The position numbers were made by a program, and so were the translations under genes. 64,000 bases of DNA from CAJCJE01 sp963818685 (lineage in GTDB: Bacteria > Actinomycetota > Actinomycetes > Mycobacteriales > Pseudonocardiaceae): NCBI GenBank assembly GCA_963818685.1, contig CAWFTJ010000001.1:310001-374000 (forward strand), written 5' to 3'. A model generated the notes under the pieces. The model saw nothing but the letters and a program-made list of their open reading frames with translations, was not told where the DNA came from and ran no database searches. This document shows positions 8,988-18,395 of the stretch, piece by piece; within the stretch, counting starts at the first letter, position 1, and the number at the start of each line of letters is the position of its first letter.

Positions 8988-10778
8988 ATGGCAACAACAC
9001 CTTCGACGAGGTCGCGCGGTGCGACATGGGGGCGCCGGTCGGCCCTCGCCGCCGCCATCGCGCTGAGCGCGGGCACGCTCGCCGTCATCGGCGCCAACCA
9101 GGCGCAGGCGGCGGGTTCGTGTTCCGTGCAGTACCAGGTGTCCAGCAGTTGGTCCACCGGTGCGACAGTGGCGATCAACATCACCAACAACGGCCCGGCG
9201 ACCACGTCCTGGAACCTGACGTTCGCGTTCCCCGGCAACCAGCGGGTGACCAACGGCTGGAACGCCACCTACACCCAGAGCGGCCAGAACGTCACCGTCG
9301 CCAGCGAGAACTACAACGGTGCGCTCGCCACCGGCGCGAGCACCTCAACGGGGTTCAACCTCAGCTACTCGGGCACCAACGCGGTCCCGACCGCGTTCTC
9401 CCTCAACGGCACCGCGTGTGACAACGGTCAGAACCCACCACCGACCAGCACGCCACCGCCAACGAGCCCGCCACCGACGAGCCCGCCACCGAACAACGGC
9501 TCGCACGTGGCCAACCCGTACGTCGGCGCGAGCGCCTACCTCAACCCCGACTACGTCAAGGAGGTCAACGCCCAGGCGAGCCAGGACGGCTCTGCGGCCG
9601 AGGCGGCCGTCGCGAAGTACCAGACCGCGATCTGGATGGACCACATCGGCGCCATCGCAGGTGACGGTGGCAGGCTCGGGTTGCAGGCCCAGATGGACAA
9701 CGCCGTTGCGCAAGCCGCGAACGGTCCGGTGACCATCGAGGTCGTCGTCTACGACCTGCCCGGCCGTGACTGCGCCGCGCTGGCGTCCAACGGCGAGATC
9801 CCGGCCACCCAGGCGGGTCTTACCGAGTACGAGTCGCAGTACATCGATCCGCTCACCGCGATCCTTGGCAACGCCAAGTACGCGGGGAACAGCAACCTGC
9901 GGGTCATCACGGTCGTCGAACCGGACTCGCTGCCCAACGCGGTGACCAACCAGAGCAAGTCGGCGTGCCAGGCCGCGACCCCGTACTACGAGCAGGGCAT
10001 CGAGTACGCGCTCAACAAACTGCACGCGATCCCGAACGTGTACACCTACCTGGACATCGCGCACTCGGCGTGGCTGGGCTGGTCGAGCAACATGGGACCG
10101 GCCGCGCAGGAGTACGCCAAGGTGGTCAGGGCGACCAGCGCCGGCTTCGCCAGTGTCGACGGGTTCATCAGCGACACCGCGAACTACACCCCGGTGACCG
10201 AGCCGTTCCTGCCCAACTCCACGCTCCAGGTCGGCGGCCAGCCGGTGGATTCGGCGACGTTCTACCAGTGGAACCCGTTCTTCGACGAGCACTCCTACGA
10301 CAACGCCATGTACAGCCAGCTGGTGTCGTCGGGATTCCCGAGTTCCATCGGGTTCCTCATCGACACCTCGCGCAACGGCTGGGGCGGTCCGAACCGGCCG
10401 ACGCAGCTCAACAGCTCGCCGAGCACGCCGGACAGCTACGTCGCGGCGAACAAGATCGACGGGCGCCCGTTCCGAGGTGACTGGTGCAACCAGGCGGGTG
10501 CCGGCATCGGTGCCCGGCCGCAGGCGCAGCCCTTCGGCAGCTCCGACCACGTGATCGCGTTCGTGTGGATCAAGCCGCCTGGCGAGTCCGACGGTGACTA
10601 CCCCACCGCGTCGCACTCGCACGGTGACCCGCACTGCGATCCGAACGGCACCAACACCGACGGCAACGGCGGCACCTACTCCACGGGTGCCCTCGGCGCA
10701 GCGGATGTTCCTGCGGGCCAGTGGTACTCGGCCGAGTTCCAGCAGCTGGTCAGCAACGCCTACCCGTCCCTGTCCTGA
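8988..10778 (+). CDS. Secreted GH6 cellobiohydrolase with N-terminal CBM2
   Basis: This 596-aa exoglucanase releases cellobiose from the non-reducing end of cellulose. It has a twin-arginine-like, Ala-rich signal peptide (about 1-41, NQAQA-AGS), a CBM2 cellulose-binding domain (about 42-140, with WNLTFAFPGNQRVTNGWNA), a Pro-Thr linker (PPPTSTPPPTSPPPTS), then the GH6 catalytic domain (about 165-596). Catalytic features visible are the acid Asp in YDLPGRDCAA and the EPDSLPN motif; PGESDGDY near the C-terminus matches the family. The length is that of actinobacterial cellobiohydrolases. The start ATG follows AGAGGAGACCC. A strong terminator follows the stop. Partners in the island are the GH48 and GH12 enzymes. 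Confidence 0.95.
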   Translation: MATTPSTRSRGATWGRRSALAAAIALSAGTLAVIGANQAQAAGSCSVQYQVSSSWSTGATVAINITNNGPATTSWNLTFAFPGNQRVTNGWNATYTQSGQNVTVASENYNGALATGASTSTGFNLSYSGTNAVPTAFSLNGTACDNGQNPPPTSTPPPTSPPPTSPPPNNGSHVANPYVGASAYLNPDYVKEVNAQASQDGSAAEAAVAKYQTAIWMDHIGAIAGDGGRLGLQAQMDNAVAQAANGPVTIEVVVYDLPGRDCAALASNGEIPATQAGLTEYESQYIDPLTAILGNAKYAGNSNLRVITVVEPDSLPNAVTNQSKSACQAATPYYEQGIEYALNKLHAIPNVYTYLDIAHSAWLGWSSNMGPAAQEYAKVVRATSAGFASVDGFISDTANYTPVTEPFLPNSTLQVGGQPVDSATFYQWNPFFDEHSYDNAMYSQLVSSGFPSSIGFLIDTSRNGWGGPNRPTQLNSSPSTPDSYVAANKIDGRPFRGDWCNQAGAGIGARPQAQPFGSSDHVIAFVWIKPPGESDGDYPTASHSHGDPHCDPNGTNTDGNGGTYSTGALGAADVPAGQWYSAEFQQLVSNAYPSLS

Positions 10779-10792
10779 CCGACACCAACCAT

Positions 10793-10838
10793 CAACCGGT
10801 GGGCCCAGCCGAGATTTCTCGGCTGGGCCCACCGGTTG
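10793..10838 (+). terminator. Rho-independent-type hairpin after GH6
   Basis: A perfect 22-bp stem (10793-10814 with 10817-10838) has a two-base apex, 15 bp after the GH6 stop. No T-tract follows. The right arm runs directly into the GAAACTTTC motif. Confidence 0.8.
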
Positions 10839-10848
10839 AAACTTTCAC
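10836..10848. promoter_or_regulatory. TTGAAACTTTCAC motif upstream of GH54
   Basis: A GAAA-C-TTTC inverted repeat about 265 bp before the GH54 start. It abuts the GH6 terminator, and its distance from the gene is long for a simple repressor site. Confidence 0.35.
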
Positions 10849-10868
10849 GGTCAAGTGAAGCCGAATTC

Positions 10869-10997
10869 CTGGTGTCGGGTAATCCTGTTTCCTTGCTCGG
10901 ATCCGGTGATCCAGGTGGTTCCTCGCAAGACGACAACGCCGCGAGGGGCCGTCTGGGGCCGGAGGTGAGTAAGACGAGCAGGATTACCTGACACCAG
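10869..10997. repeat. 129-bp unit bounded by 19-bp inverted repeats (MITE-like)
   Basis: The left end CTGGTGTCGGGTAATCCTG and the right end CAGGATTACCTGACACCAG pair at 18 of 19 positions. The unit is flanked on both sides by TTC, a possible 3-bp target duplication. No coding capacity is visible inside. It sits in the GH6-GH54 intergenic region and could be a non-autonomous transposable element or a structured leader. Confidence 0.45.
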
Positions 10998-11110
10998 TTC
11001 TGTCACGGTCTCTTGACACCGCTCTGGACTCTGATGCACCTTCTCCAGGCAGAAAACGGGCCAGTGCGGCCATTTTTAGACTTGTGCTCAAGGTGGACGA
11101 AGGAGATCAC

Positions 11111-12589
11111 ATGAGCAACAGCGCGTTTCGCGCTAGACGATCATTCCGAACATTGTCGCGGTTCGCGGTCGCGGCCGTCGTCGTCCTAGGCGGTGCGACC
11201 GGCGCGACGATCACGGCCGGTCCGGCGCAGGCCGCGACGCAGGGGCCGTGCGACATCTACGCGGCGGGCGGCACTCCGTGCGTCGCGGCGCACAGCACCA
11301 CCCGCGCCCTGTACGGCGCCTACAACGGGGCGCTGTACCAGGTCCGGCGCTCGTCGGACAACACGACCAAGGACATCGGCGTGGTCAGCGCGGGCGGCTA
11401 TGCCAACGCGGCCGCGCAGGATTCCTTCTGTGCCGGCACGTCCTGCGTCATCACCATCATCTACGACCAGTCCGGCAAAGGTAACAACCTCACCCAGGCG
11501 CCTGCGGGCGGCGCGGCCGGTGGCCCGGACAACCTCGCCAATGCCACCTCGGCGCCGACCACCCTCAACGGCAACAAGGCGTACGGCGTGTTCGTCGCGT
11601 CAGGAACCGGTTACCGCGACAACCACACCAATGGAATCGCGACCGGGGACCAGCCAGAGGGCGAGTACGCGATCTTCGACGGCACGCACTACAACGGCGG
11701 CTGCTGCTTCGATTACGGCAACGCCGAGACCAACAGCAACGACGACGGCAACGGCACCATGGAGGCAATCTACTTCGGCAACATCAGGGTCTGGGGCTAC
11801 GGCACCGGAAACGGCCCCTGGATCATGGCCGACATGGAGAACGGCCTGTACTCCGGTGTGAACGCGGGCTACAACGCCAACGACCCGACCATCAACTACC
11901 GGTACACGACCGCCATCATCAAGGGCGGCGCGAACCAGTGGGCGATCCGGGGCGGCAACGCGCAGTCGGGCGGTCTCTCGACCTTCTACAGTGGACCGCG
12001 CCCGAACGTCGCAGGCTACAACCCGATGCGTAAGCAGGGTGCGATCATCCTGGGCACCGGCGGTGACAACAGCAAGGGCTCGGACGGCACCTTCTACGAG
12101 GGCGTGATGACCTCCGGGTACCCCTCGGACGCCACCGAGAACGCGGTGCAGGCCAACATCGTCGCGGCCGGCTACGGCACCGGCGGCAGTGTCGGCCCTG
12201 GTAGTGGTGCGTTGCACGCGGTCGGCGCCGGCAAGTGCCTCGACGTGCCCAACTCCACCACCACCGCCGGCACGCAGACCCAGATCTGGGACTGCGACGG
12301 CAGCAGCGGTGAGGCCATCACGCACAACTCGTCCAACGAGTTGACACTCTACAACGGGGCCGACTGCCTTGACGCCAACGGTCAGGGCACCAGCCCCGGC
12401 ACGAAGGTCATCATCTGGCCCTGCAACGGTCAGAGCAACCAGCAGTGGACCCTCAACAGCGACGGCACCGTCACCGGAGCACAGTCCGGCCTGTGTCTCG
12501 ATGTCACCGGGGCATCCACGGCCGACGGCGCCGCCGTCGAACTGTGGACCTGCAACGGCGGCAGCAACCAACAGTGGAACCTCCGCTGA
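11111..12589 (+). CDS. Secreted GH54 alpha-L-arabinofuranosidase with CBM13
   Basis: This 492-aa secreted arabinofuranosidase removes arabinose side chains from arabinoxylan. It has a signal peptide (about 1-39, GPAQA-ATQ) and an ArabFuran-catal (GH54) domain beginning with the hallmark PCDIYAAGGTPCVAAHSTTRALYGAYNGALYQV. The domain continues through SFCAGTSC, NGGCCFDYGNAET and GAIILGTGGDNS (about 40-360). A ricin-B/CBM13 domain (about 368-492) closes it. The catalytic GH54 domain is well known from fungi, and this is one of two copies in the window. The ATG at 11111 has AAGGAG upstream. The CBM13 is nearly the same as that of the esterase at 2719-4053. A convergent lacI gene follows, separated by a terminator. 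Confidence 0.9.
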   Translation: MSNSAFRARRSFRTLSRFAVAAVVVLGGATGATITAGPAQAATQGPCDIYAAGGTPCVAAHSTTRALYGAYNGALYQVRRSSDNTTKDIGVVSAGGYANAAAQDSFCAGTSCVITIIYDQSGKGNNLTQAPAGGAAGGPDNLANATSAPTTLNGNKAYGVFVASGTGYRDNHTNGIATGDQPEGEYAIFDGTHYNGGCCFDYGNAETNSNDDGNGTMEAIYFGNIRVWGYGTGNGPWIMADMENGLYSGVNAGYNANDPTINYRYTTAIIKGGANQWAIRGGNAQSGGLSTFYSGPRPNVAGYNPMRKQGAIILGTGGDNSKGSDGTFYEGVMTSGYPSDATENAVQANIVAAGYGTGGSVGPGSGALHAVGAGKCLDVPNSTTTAGTQTQIWDCDGSSGEAITHNSSNELTLYNGADCLDANGQGTSPGTKVIIWPCNGQSNQQWTLNSDGTVTGAQSGLCLDVTGASTADGAAVELWTCNGGSNQQWNLR

Positions 12590-12620
12590 CCCAGCAAGCG
12601 CTGAACCAGTGAGTGAAGGG

Positions 12621-12651
12621 AGCCGGAGCGTCGCACCGCGGCGCTCCGGCT
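12621..12651. terminator. Bidirectional hairpin between GH54 and lacI
   Basis: A 10-bp stem AGCCGGAGCG / CGCTCCGGCT with an 11-nt loop lies between the convergent GH54 and lacI genes. Confidence 0.6.
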
Positions 12652-12673
12652 GTTCACGTCGATCGCAGACATG

Positions 12674-13699
12674 TCACGCGGATTCGCGAATCACCAACTG
12701 GGTCTCCAGCACCGTGCGCCGTGGCCGCGTCGTGTTCCCGGCGATCAACGCCAGCAGTTCGCGGGCGGCCTGTGCGCCCGTCGGCTCGACGGGTTGACTG
12801 ACGGTTGTCAACGACGGCGCCAGGTTACGCGCGAGCGGCGAGTCGTCGAAGCCGATCACGGCGACATCGTCCGGTACTTTTCGCTTCGATCGGTGTAAGG
12901 CGCGCAGTACGCCGATCGCCATCAGGTCAGACGCGACGAAGATGGCGTCGATGTCGGGCCTGCGGTCCAGCAGGCGCAGCGTCATGTGTTCACCGGACAC
13001 CTGGCCGAAGTCACCGTAGGCGACCAGACCGGGATCGAATCTGCCTTCGCCGTCTAACACCTCGCGGTAACCGGCAAGGCGATCGATGCTCGGGGCCATG
13101 TCCTTGGGGCCGGCGATGGTGGCGATCCTGGTTCGGCCCGACCCGATCAGGTGCCGGACCGCGGCCTTGGCGCCTCCCCTGTTGTCGACGTCGACGTAGG
13201 TGTACCGGTCCGGATCGTCGCAGACCGGGCGACCGATGCTGACCACCGGCACGTCGATCCGGTCGAGCGCCGTCGTGTCCCGCGCGTGCATGCTGACGAC
13301 CAGCGCGCCGTCAACGTGGTCCTTGTTCAGGTAGCCGATCAGCGACCGGGTGTCCCTGGCGGACTGGGCCATCAGCAGGATGATCTGCGAGCCAGACGGG
13401 GTCAGGACCTGGCTGGCGCCTCGGAACACCCGGCCGAAGAACGGGTCGGAGAACAGCCGCAACGCCTCCTCGCACACCACGAACGCGACCGAGCCGGTGC
13501 GTCGCCGGTCGTTCAGGCGCGTCGCGCGGTGTCGCACGTAGCCGAGGTTGACGATGGCGTCCTCCACCTGGCGGCGGGTTTCCGGCCGCACCTTCGGAAA
13601 CCCGTTGATCACTCGTGACGCTGTCGCGGACGACACACCGGCGACGCGCGCCACATCTGCCAATGTGGGGCGAGGAGCAGGCAGGTCGAGCACGGTCAC
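12674..13699 (-). CDS. LacI-family transcriptional regulator (TASR type), paralogue of 7841-8869
   Basis: This 341-aa LacI/GalR regulator has HTH LADVARVAGVSSATASRVINGF and a sugar-binding domain ending VIGFDDSPLARNLAPSLTTVSQPVEPTG. The GTG at 13699 was chosen because GGAGGTGGAC lies immediately upstream, exactly as in its paralogue; a longer frame begins 10 codons earlier. The matching recognition helix (TASRV) indicates that the two paralogues bind the same kind of operator, so they may act on one regulon with different inducers. A motif copy lies in its own upstream region at 13891. Confidence 0.9.
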   Translation of the reverse strand: MTVLDLPAPRPTLADVARVAGVSSATASRVINGFPKVRPETRRQVEDAIVNLGYVRHRATRLNDRRRTGSVAFVVCEEALRLFSDPFFGRVFRGASQVLTPSGSQIILLMAQSARDTRSLIGYLNKDHVDGALVVSMHARDTTALDRIDVPVVSIGRPVCDDPDRYTYVDVDNRGGAKAAVRHLIGSGRTRIATIAGPKDMAPSIDRLAGYREVLDGEGRFDPGLVAYGDFGQVSGEHMTLRLLDRRPDIDAIFVASDLMAIGVLRALHRSKRKVPDDVAVIGFDDSPLARNLAPSLTTVSQPVEPTGAQAARELLALIAGNTTRPRRTVLETQLVIRESA

Positions 13700-13890
13700 G
13701 TCCACCTCCACGGTCCGGCATCGTCGCATGACACCTGGAGTTATGCGTTGGTCACAGGATCAAAAACCTCGAAGCCACAGTGTCAAGCCCGCGCCCGGAC
13801 GATTCAACGATTCATTCGATGATTAGACCTGTTTGGCTAACGCTAACCAAGCGCAGTGCCCGTCAAGTGCAGGGTCACCATGCGCTTGAC

Positions 13891-13901
13891 GTAACTTTCA
13901 C
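13891..13901. promoter_or_regulatory. GTAACTTTCAC motif between lacI and lipoprotein gene
   Basis: A copy of the recurrent motif in the 290-bp divergent region, about 190 bp before the lacI start and 90 bp before the lipoprotein gene. Nothing else recognisable is seen in this gap. Confidence 0.4.
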
Positions 13902-13989
13902 CAGTATAGACACGAAAACCACTGCTGAGCACGGCAGGCGCCGATCAACTCTGGGCACCGGAGTCCGCTGCGGCCTAACGTTGCCCGTC

Positions 13990-14430
13990 ATGAGACTCCG
14001 CGTGATGCGCGCTCTCCCGGTCGTCTCGGCGTTGGCGGTGGGCATCGCCATCGGTGGTTGCGGCAACGGGACCCCCTCCACCAGCTCGGTCCCCTCCAGT
14101 GTCACCAGCACCCCGACGAGCGCGCCGGTCTATGGCCCGCACGGGCCCGACCCGGCGTGCGCCGCTGCGCTGAAGGCGGAGCAGGATCTTCGGGCGCACC
14201 AGGACACGGACCAGAGCGACGAGTCCGCCATCGACCAGGACTTCACGAACTTCGCCGACGCGCTGAGCGCTGCGGCCCAGCACGAGGCGAATCCGGCGAA
14301 GGCCAAGGCGATGGACGCACTCGCCAACGACTACACCGCGTTGGTCGAATCGCAGAGCGGCACCGCCCAGCTGCCCGACATGAACACGGTCAGCAACGAC
14401 GGCGCCGCTTTCGACAAAGCCTGTTCCTAG
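13990..14430 (+). CDS. Small putative lipoprotein, function unknown
   Basis: This 146-aa protein has an N-terminal signal peptide (MRLRVMRALPVVSALAVGIAIGGC) with a plausible lipobox (AIGGC), a Ser/Thr/Pro-rich spacer (about 25-50) and a small, acidic, predominantly helical domain rich in Ala, Asp and Glu. It contains two further cysteines (PACAAAL and the terminal KACS) that could form a disulfide. I recognise no family. It sits between a lacI gene and the convergent GH48 gene and may have nothing to do with saccharification. An internal ATG five codons in (14005) is an alternative start. Confidence 0.7.
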   Translation: MRLRVMRALPVVSALAVGIAIGGCGNGTPSTSSVPSSVTSTPTSAPVYGPHGPDPACAAALKAEQDLRAHQDTDQSDESAIDQDFTNFADALSAAAQHEANPAKAKAMDALANDYTALVESQSGTAQLPDMNTVSNDGAAFDKACS

Positions 14431-14467
14431 CCAAGCCTGTTCCTGACAAGCCTGTTCCTGCAACGGC

Positions 14468-14498
14468 GCGCTCCGGGCCGAAACTCGGCCCGGAGCGC
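14468..14498. terminator. Bidirectional terminator between lipoprotein and GH48 genes
   Basis: A perfect 14-bp stem (GCGCTCCGGGCCGA and its complement) with a 3-nt loop lies between two convergent genes. Confidence 0.75.
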
Positions 14499-14518
14499 TT
14501 ATCCCACTATCCGGTCGG

Positions 14519-17500
14519 TCAGCTACAGGTGTTGCCGTTGACCGCGAACGACGTCGGTGAGGCGTCGCTGTTGGCCCAGGTGCCCTGGAAGCCCAGTGAT
14601 GTGGACCCGTTGGGCGCGATGGTGCCGTTGTAGCTGGCGTTGGTGATGGTGACGTTCTCGCCGCTCTGGCTCTCCGACCCTGCGCTCCAGGCGCTGGTGA
14701 TCTTCTGATCGCCCGGGAACGTGAAGGTCAGTTTCCAGCCGTTGATGGCGGAACTACCGGTGTTGCCGATCGTGACGCTGGCGGTGAACCCGCCCGGCCA
14801 CTGGTTGGGCGTGTAGGTGACGTGGCAGCCACCCGGCGGCGGCGGTTGGCCGACGCTGATCGTCCAGGTGAAGCTCGCCGATCCACTCACCCCGTTGTTG
14901 TCCGTCGCGGTCACCGTGACGCTGGAGGTGCCGGACGACGTCGGCGTGCCGGAGATCAGGCCGGTCGACGAACTGATCGACAGGCCGGCGGGCAGGCCGG
15001 TCGCACCGTAGCTCAGGGTCGCCCCCGCAGTGGAGTCGGACGCCTTGATCTGGACGCTGACCGCGGTGCCCACGGTTCCGGTCTGGTTGCCAGGACTGGT
15101 GACCGTGACGGCGCCGCCCTGGCTACCCGAGCCGACCGTCCAAGTGAAGTTGACCGACGACGCACTGCTGCCGTCGCTCACCGTCACCGTGGTCGTGTAG
15201 CTGCCTGCCGCGGCCGCGGTCGGCGTGCCGGTGATCGCGCCGGTCGAGGAGTTGATCGACAGGCCGAGCGGCAGATCGGTGGCGCTGTAGGCGAGCGTCT
15301 TGCCCGTCGCCGTGTCGGACGCCTTGATCTGGAGGCTCGCCGCGCTACCGGTGGCGGTGGTCTGGCTACCGGGGTTGGTGACCGTGACCGTCGGAGTGGC
15401 GCTGGCCGGCGGGGTCACGGTCGGGAACAGGTACGCGAACGTGTCGAACGCGGTCGCGATGTCCCCTTCCGCCCAGAACCGGTGGTAGTTGAACACCGGA
15501 GCCGAGCCGCCGTTGAGGTAGTTCTGCACCAGCGGGTAGTCCGTGACACTGGTGTACCACGGACGGATGGACAGGAAGGTGTTGTCGGCCGAGCTGATCG
15601 TGCCAGCACCCGGGTAGGTGCCGGACCAGCCGGACGGGATGTAGACGCCTTCGTAGTTGGTGGTGTTGAAGGCCGAGGTGAAGTTGCTGTAGTCGGTGCG
15701 GCTCTCCGGTGCGGAGTAACCAATCGAGTCACCGTAGAACTGGTGGATCACATCGATGATGTTCTGCGAGGCGGTCTCGGCCGTCGTGTCACCGGACTTG
15801 GCCGCGTAGTACGCGTAGGTCTTGGCCAGTGACCCGGACACGCCAAGGTCCGCGGCGCAGCCAGAAACCGAGACGTGCAGGCCGGGATTGGCCGGGGGCT
15901 GTGCCGAACTCGATGTGCCGGTGGTCCAGCTCTCGGCGGGCTGACCGGTCCAGGTCAACGTTCCTGGCATGCAGATCGCTCCGGTCGAGGCGTTGACCGT
16001 GGCGACCGACTCGGCCCACGCCACCCACTTCTTCAGGATCGCGCCGGCCTGGGCGTTGCCGGTGGCGTAGTAGTACTCCGCGATCCGCTCCATGGACCAG
16101 GTCTGGAAACCGAACCACTGGTTGGACGGCGGGTTGTGGTACACCGGCTCCCAGTCGTAGTACATGCCGTCGAAGGTGGGATCACCTGATGGCGGCTTGG
16201 TCACGTCGCCGTAGTTGCCGCCCCAGTTGTTGGTGATACCTCCTGCGATCCCTCCCTCGGCCGACTGTAGCCACTGGTCCATGTTCAGCTGGGTGGTGAG
16301 GCTGGTCCCCCAGTCCGACTTGCCAGACGGGGACAGCGGGGTCAGGCTCGACGCCGTGGACAGCGCGTAAGCCGCCATCGGGTTCTGGTAGCCCTGGTGG
16401 ATCTCGGTGCCGCTGATCCGCCAGGACCAGCTGCCGGCAGTCGAGCCGCCCCAGGCGTAGTACCAGGACAGCAGGTAGGTGTCCTCATTGGACTTCGAAG
16501 TGCCGGCGGGGCAGGACGCCGAGCCGACCTGGCTACAGTTGGCGCTGATCTGCTTGAAGTACTTGTCGAACATCGCATAACGCAGGTCGTCGCCGAGCTT
16601 GGCCGCGTTGGCCATGGTCGAGGAGAGCTGCGATGCGTTGCCCTGCGCGGTGGCGTACTGCTCGGCCCAGTACGCGGCCTGGACAAGGCGCGCGTCGGCG
16701 TCCGGCGCCTCGGTGTACTTGTACTGCGCCGAGAAGCTGCCGCCGCCGTTGTTGAACAGGCCGAGATAGCCGGATCCGCTCTCACCGTACTTCAGCGAGT
16801 CCCAGTCGGGCTGGGGAACCGTGTCCCAGACCGACTCCTCTGAGCCACGCTGGTAGCTGTTGATCCAGCTCGGCGTTGAGGTGCCGTCCTCCTGCTGGCC
16901 GAAGCCGTACCGGTTGTCGGTGTCCATGATCCAGCTCGGCGCGTAGATGGTGCAGTCGCCGTAGGCCGACTTCAACTCGCTGTAGAGCGGGTCCGAGCCG
17001 ACCGGGGTCGAGGAGCTGAGCGAGACAGGGTAGTTGCTCGGGGACGGTTCCTCCGGCCCGTACGTGGCGGGGGATGACGCGTTGTAGCCACTGCAACCGG
17101 GCTGGTTGGCCGCGTTCGGGATCATGTACTGCTGCATGTTGGCCCACGCGTTGTTGAACGCGGTCCAGTCACCGGTGACCCGACCGTAGTCGGCGGCGAG
17201 CCACAGCCAGTAGCTGTAGGTCTCCGAGGTGGTTTCGTGACCGTAGTCCGGGGCCTCGACGATGAGTTCCTCGACCGAGTGGTACGGGATGCCCTTGGGG
17301 CTGAAGTACCCGTTGGCCGAGTTGGTCATGTCGTTGTAGAGGTCGAGGAACCACTGGTCGTACCCGCTCGCGGTGGCCGCGTCGGTGACGCCGACCGATG
17401 CGTTGTGCAGACCGGGCGACGACGCGGTGATCGTCGCGTGGCTGCCCGCCTTGGTCGGCGCGGCTGCCACGGTCACCTGCTGTGGCCGGTTCCAGTTCGA

Positions 17501-18145
17501 CGGCGTGAAGGTGAGCGTCTGCCCCTTGGCGACGCTGACCCCGTTGCCCGATTCGTTGAGCTGCACGGCGACCGGGCTGGTCGGCTTGGTGGACAGCGAG
17601 ACGCCCAGCGACGCCGAGTGGCCCTGCTGGACGGCCAGCGTCGACTGGTCGATCACCACGCTCGGCTGCTCGACCTGGATCGCCACCGGCGAGGACGTGG
17701 TGCTCTTGCCCTGCTTGTCGGTGGTCACCGCGGTGATCGAGTAGTCACCGGCCGGGACCTTCGCCCAGTTCACCGTCCACGGCGCGGACCTGGCGACCCC
17801 GATGAGCCGGTTGTCGGAGAGGTCGGTGCTCGCGTAGAAGGCCACTGCGGAGATCGGGCTGCTGTTGAGCCGGTCCTTGATGGTCTCGCTGATCGGCAGC
17901 GGCGCCGCTTGCAGCTTGACGTTGGAGCCGGGCGTGAACACCTGTCCCCTGCTCGGGCTGGTGATCGGCGAGGCAGGCGGTCCGCTGTCCGCCTGGCTCG
18001 AACTGGCTGGTGTCCGCGCGGCCCCCGCTGAGTCAGCGGGGGAAGCCGATGCGCTGCCGGAGGCAGCGAAAAGGGCGCCGGACAGCAGAGTGACTGCGGC
18101 CACGGCGCTGGCTAAGGCGCGCGAACGAGGGTGATGGTTGGTCAT
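14519..18145 (-). CDS. Secreted GH48 reducing-end cellobiohydrolase with Ig-like domains and CBM2
   Basis: This 1208-aa processive exocellulase releases cellobiose from cellulose reducing ends. Domain order: signal peptide (about 1-35); Ig-like region (about 55-165); beta-sandwich (about 165-255); GH48 catalytic domain (about 260-900) with the family acid in EAPDYGHETTSE and motifs YGPEEPSPSNYPV, WIMDTDNRYGFG and YDWEPVYHNPPSNQWFGFQ; two putative-Ig (He_PIG) repeats (about 915-1095); and a C-terminal CBM2 (about 1105-1208). The start ATG 18145 has GAGGAG seven bases upstream; a longer frame exists but lacks such a site. The Ig-Ig-CBM2 tail closely matches the GH30 enzyme at 23898. Together with GH6 it forms the usual actinobacterial exo-cellulase pair. 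Confidence 0.95.
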   Translation of the reverse strand: MTNHHPRSRALASAVAAVTLLSGALFAASGSASASPADSAGAARTPASSSQADSGPPASPITSPSRGQVFTPGSNVKLQAAPLPISETIKDRLNSSPISAVAFYASTDLSDNRLIGVARSAPWTVNWAKVPAGDYSITAVTTDKQGKSTTSSPVAIQVEQPSVVIDQSTLAVQQGHSASLGVSLSTKPTSPVAVQLNESGNGVSVAKGQTLTFTPSNWNRPQQVTVAAAPTKAGSHATITASSPGLHNASVGVTDAATASGYDQWFLDLYNDMTNSANGYFSPKGIPYHSVEELIVEAPDYGHETTSETYSYWLWLAADYGRVTGDWTAFNNAWANMQQYMIPNAANQPGCSGYNASSPATYGPEEPSPSNYPVSLSSSTPVGSDPLYSELKSAYGDCTIYAPSWIMDTDNRYGFGQQEDGTSTPSWINSYQRGSEESVWDTVPQPDWDSLKYGESGSGYLGLFNNGGGSFSAQYKYTEAPDADARLVQAAYWAEQYATAQGNASQLSSTMANAAKLGDDLRYAMFDKYFKQISANCSQVGSASCPAGTSKSNEDTYLLSWYYAWGGSTAGSWSWRISGTEIHQGYQNPMAAYALSTASSLTPLSPSGKSDWGTSLTTQLNMDQWLQSAEGGIAGGITNNWGGNYGDVTKPPSGDPTFDGMYYDWEPVYHNPPSNQWFGFQTWSMERIAEYYYATGNAQAGAILKKWVAWAESVATVNASTGAICMPGTLTWTGQPAESWTTGTSSSAQPPANPGLHVSVSGCAADLGVSGSLAKTYAYYAAKSGDTTAETASQNIIDVIHQFYGDSIGYSAPESRTDYSNFTSAFNTTNYEGVYIPSGWSGTYPGAGTISSADNTFLSIRPWYTSVTDYPLVQNYLNGGSAPVFNYHRFWAEGDIATAFDTFAYLFPTVTPPASATPTVTVTNPGSQTTATGSAASLQIKASDTATGKTLAYSATDLPLGLSINSSTGAITGTPTAAAAGSYTTTVTVSDGSSASSVNFTWTVGSGSQGGAVTVTSPGNQTGTVGTAVSVQIKASDSTAGATLSYGATGLPAGLSISSSTGLISGTPTSSGTSSVTVTATDNNGVSGSASFTWTISVGQPPPPGGCHVTYTPNQWPGGFTASVTIGNTGSSAINGWKLTFTFPGDQKITSAWSAGSESQSGENVTITNASYNGTIAPNGSTSLGFQGTWANSDASPTSFAVNGNTCS

Positions 18146-18310
18146 CCGCGTTCTCCTCGGTGAGAAAGTGGGAATCGCTTCGCAAGCTAATGCCGCGTAG
18201 CAGGCGCGGAAAGCGCACGACCGGCAAGCCGGAGCGGAAGCGGAGCCGGTCAGGCGCCGCGACCTGCGCGGGAACCGCACGCAGGGGCAACGTTGCCAAG
18301 ACGTCCGCCA

Positions 18311-18321
18311 TGAGAATTACA
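18311..18321. promoter_or_regulatory. TGAGAATTACA motif between GH48 and clan-A hydrolase
   Basis: Resembles the motif at 7682 (TGAAAATTACA) with one mismatch. It lies in the divergent region, 166 bp from the GH48 start and about 75 bp from the start at 18396. Confidence 0.35.
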
Positions 18322-18395
18322 TTCCTGGGTCCTGGTCAGATCGAGGCGCGGCACGGTTTCTTGTCGGCGTTTCGCCGACCCCACACCATGAATCC

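Noticed and set aside
9345..10832. 495-codon minus-strand frame opposite GH6
   Set aside because: It is a shadow of the cellobiohydrolase and also crosses the GH6 terminator.
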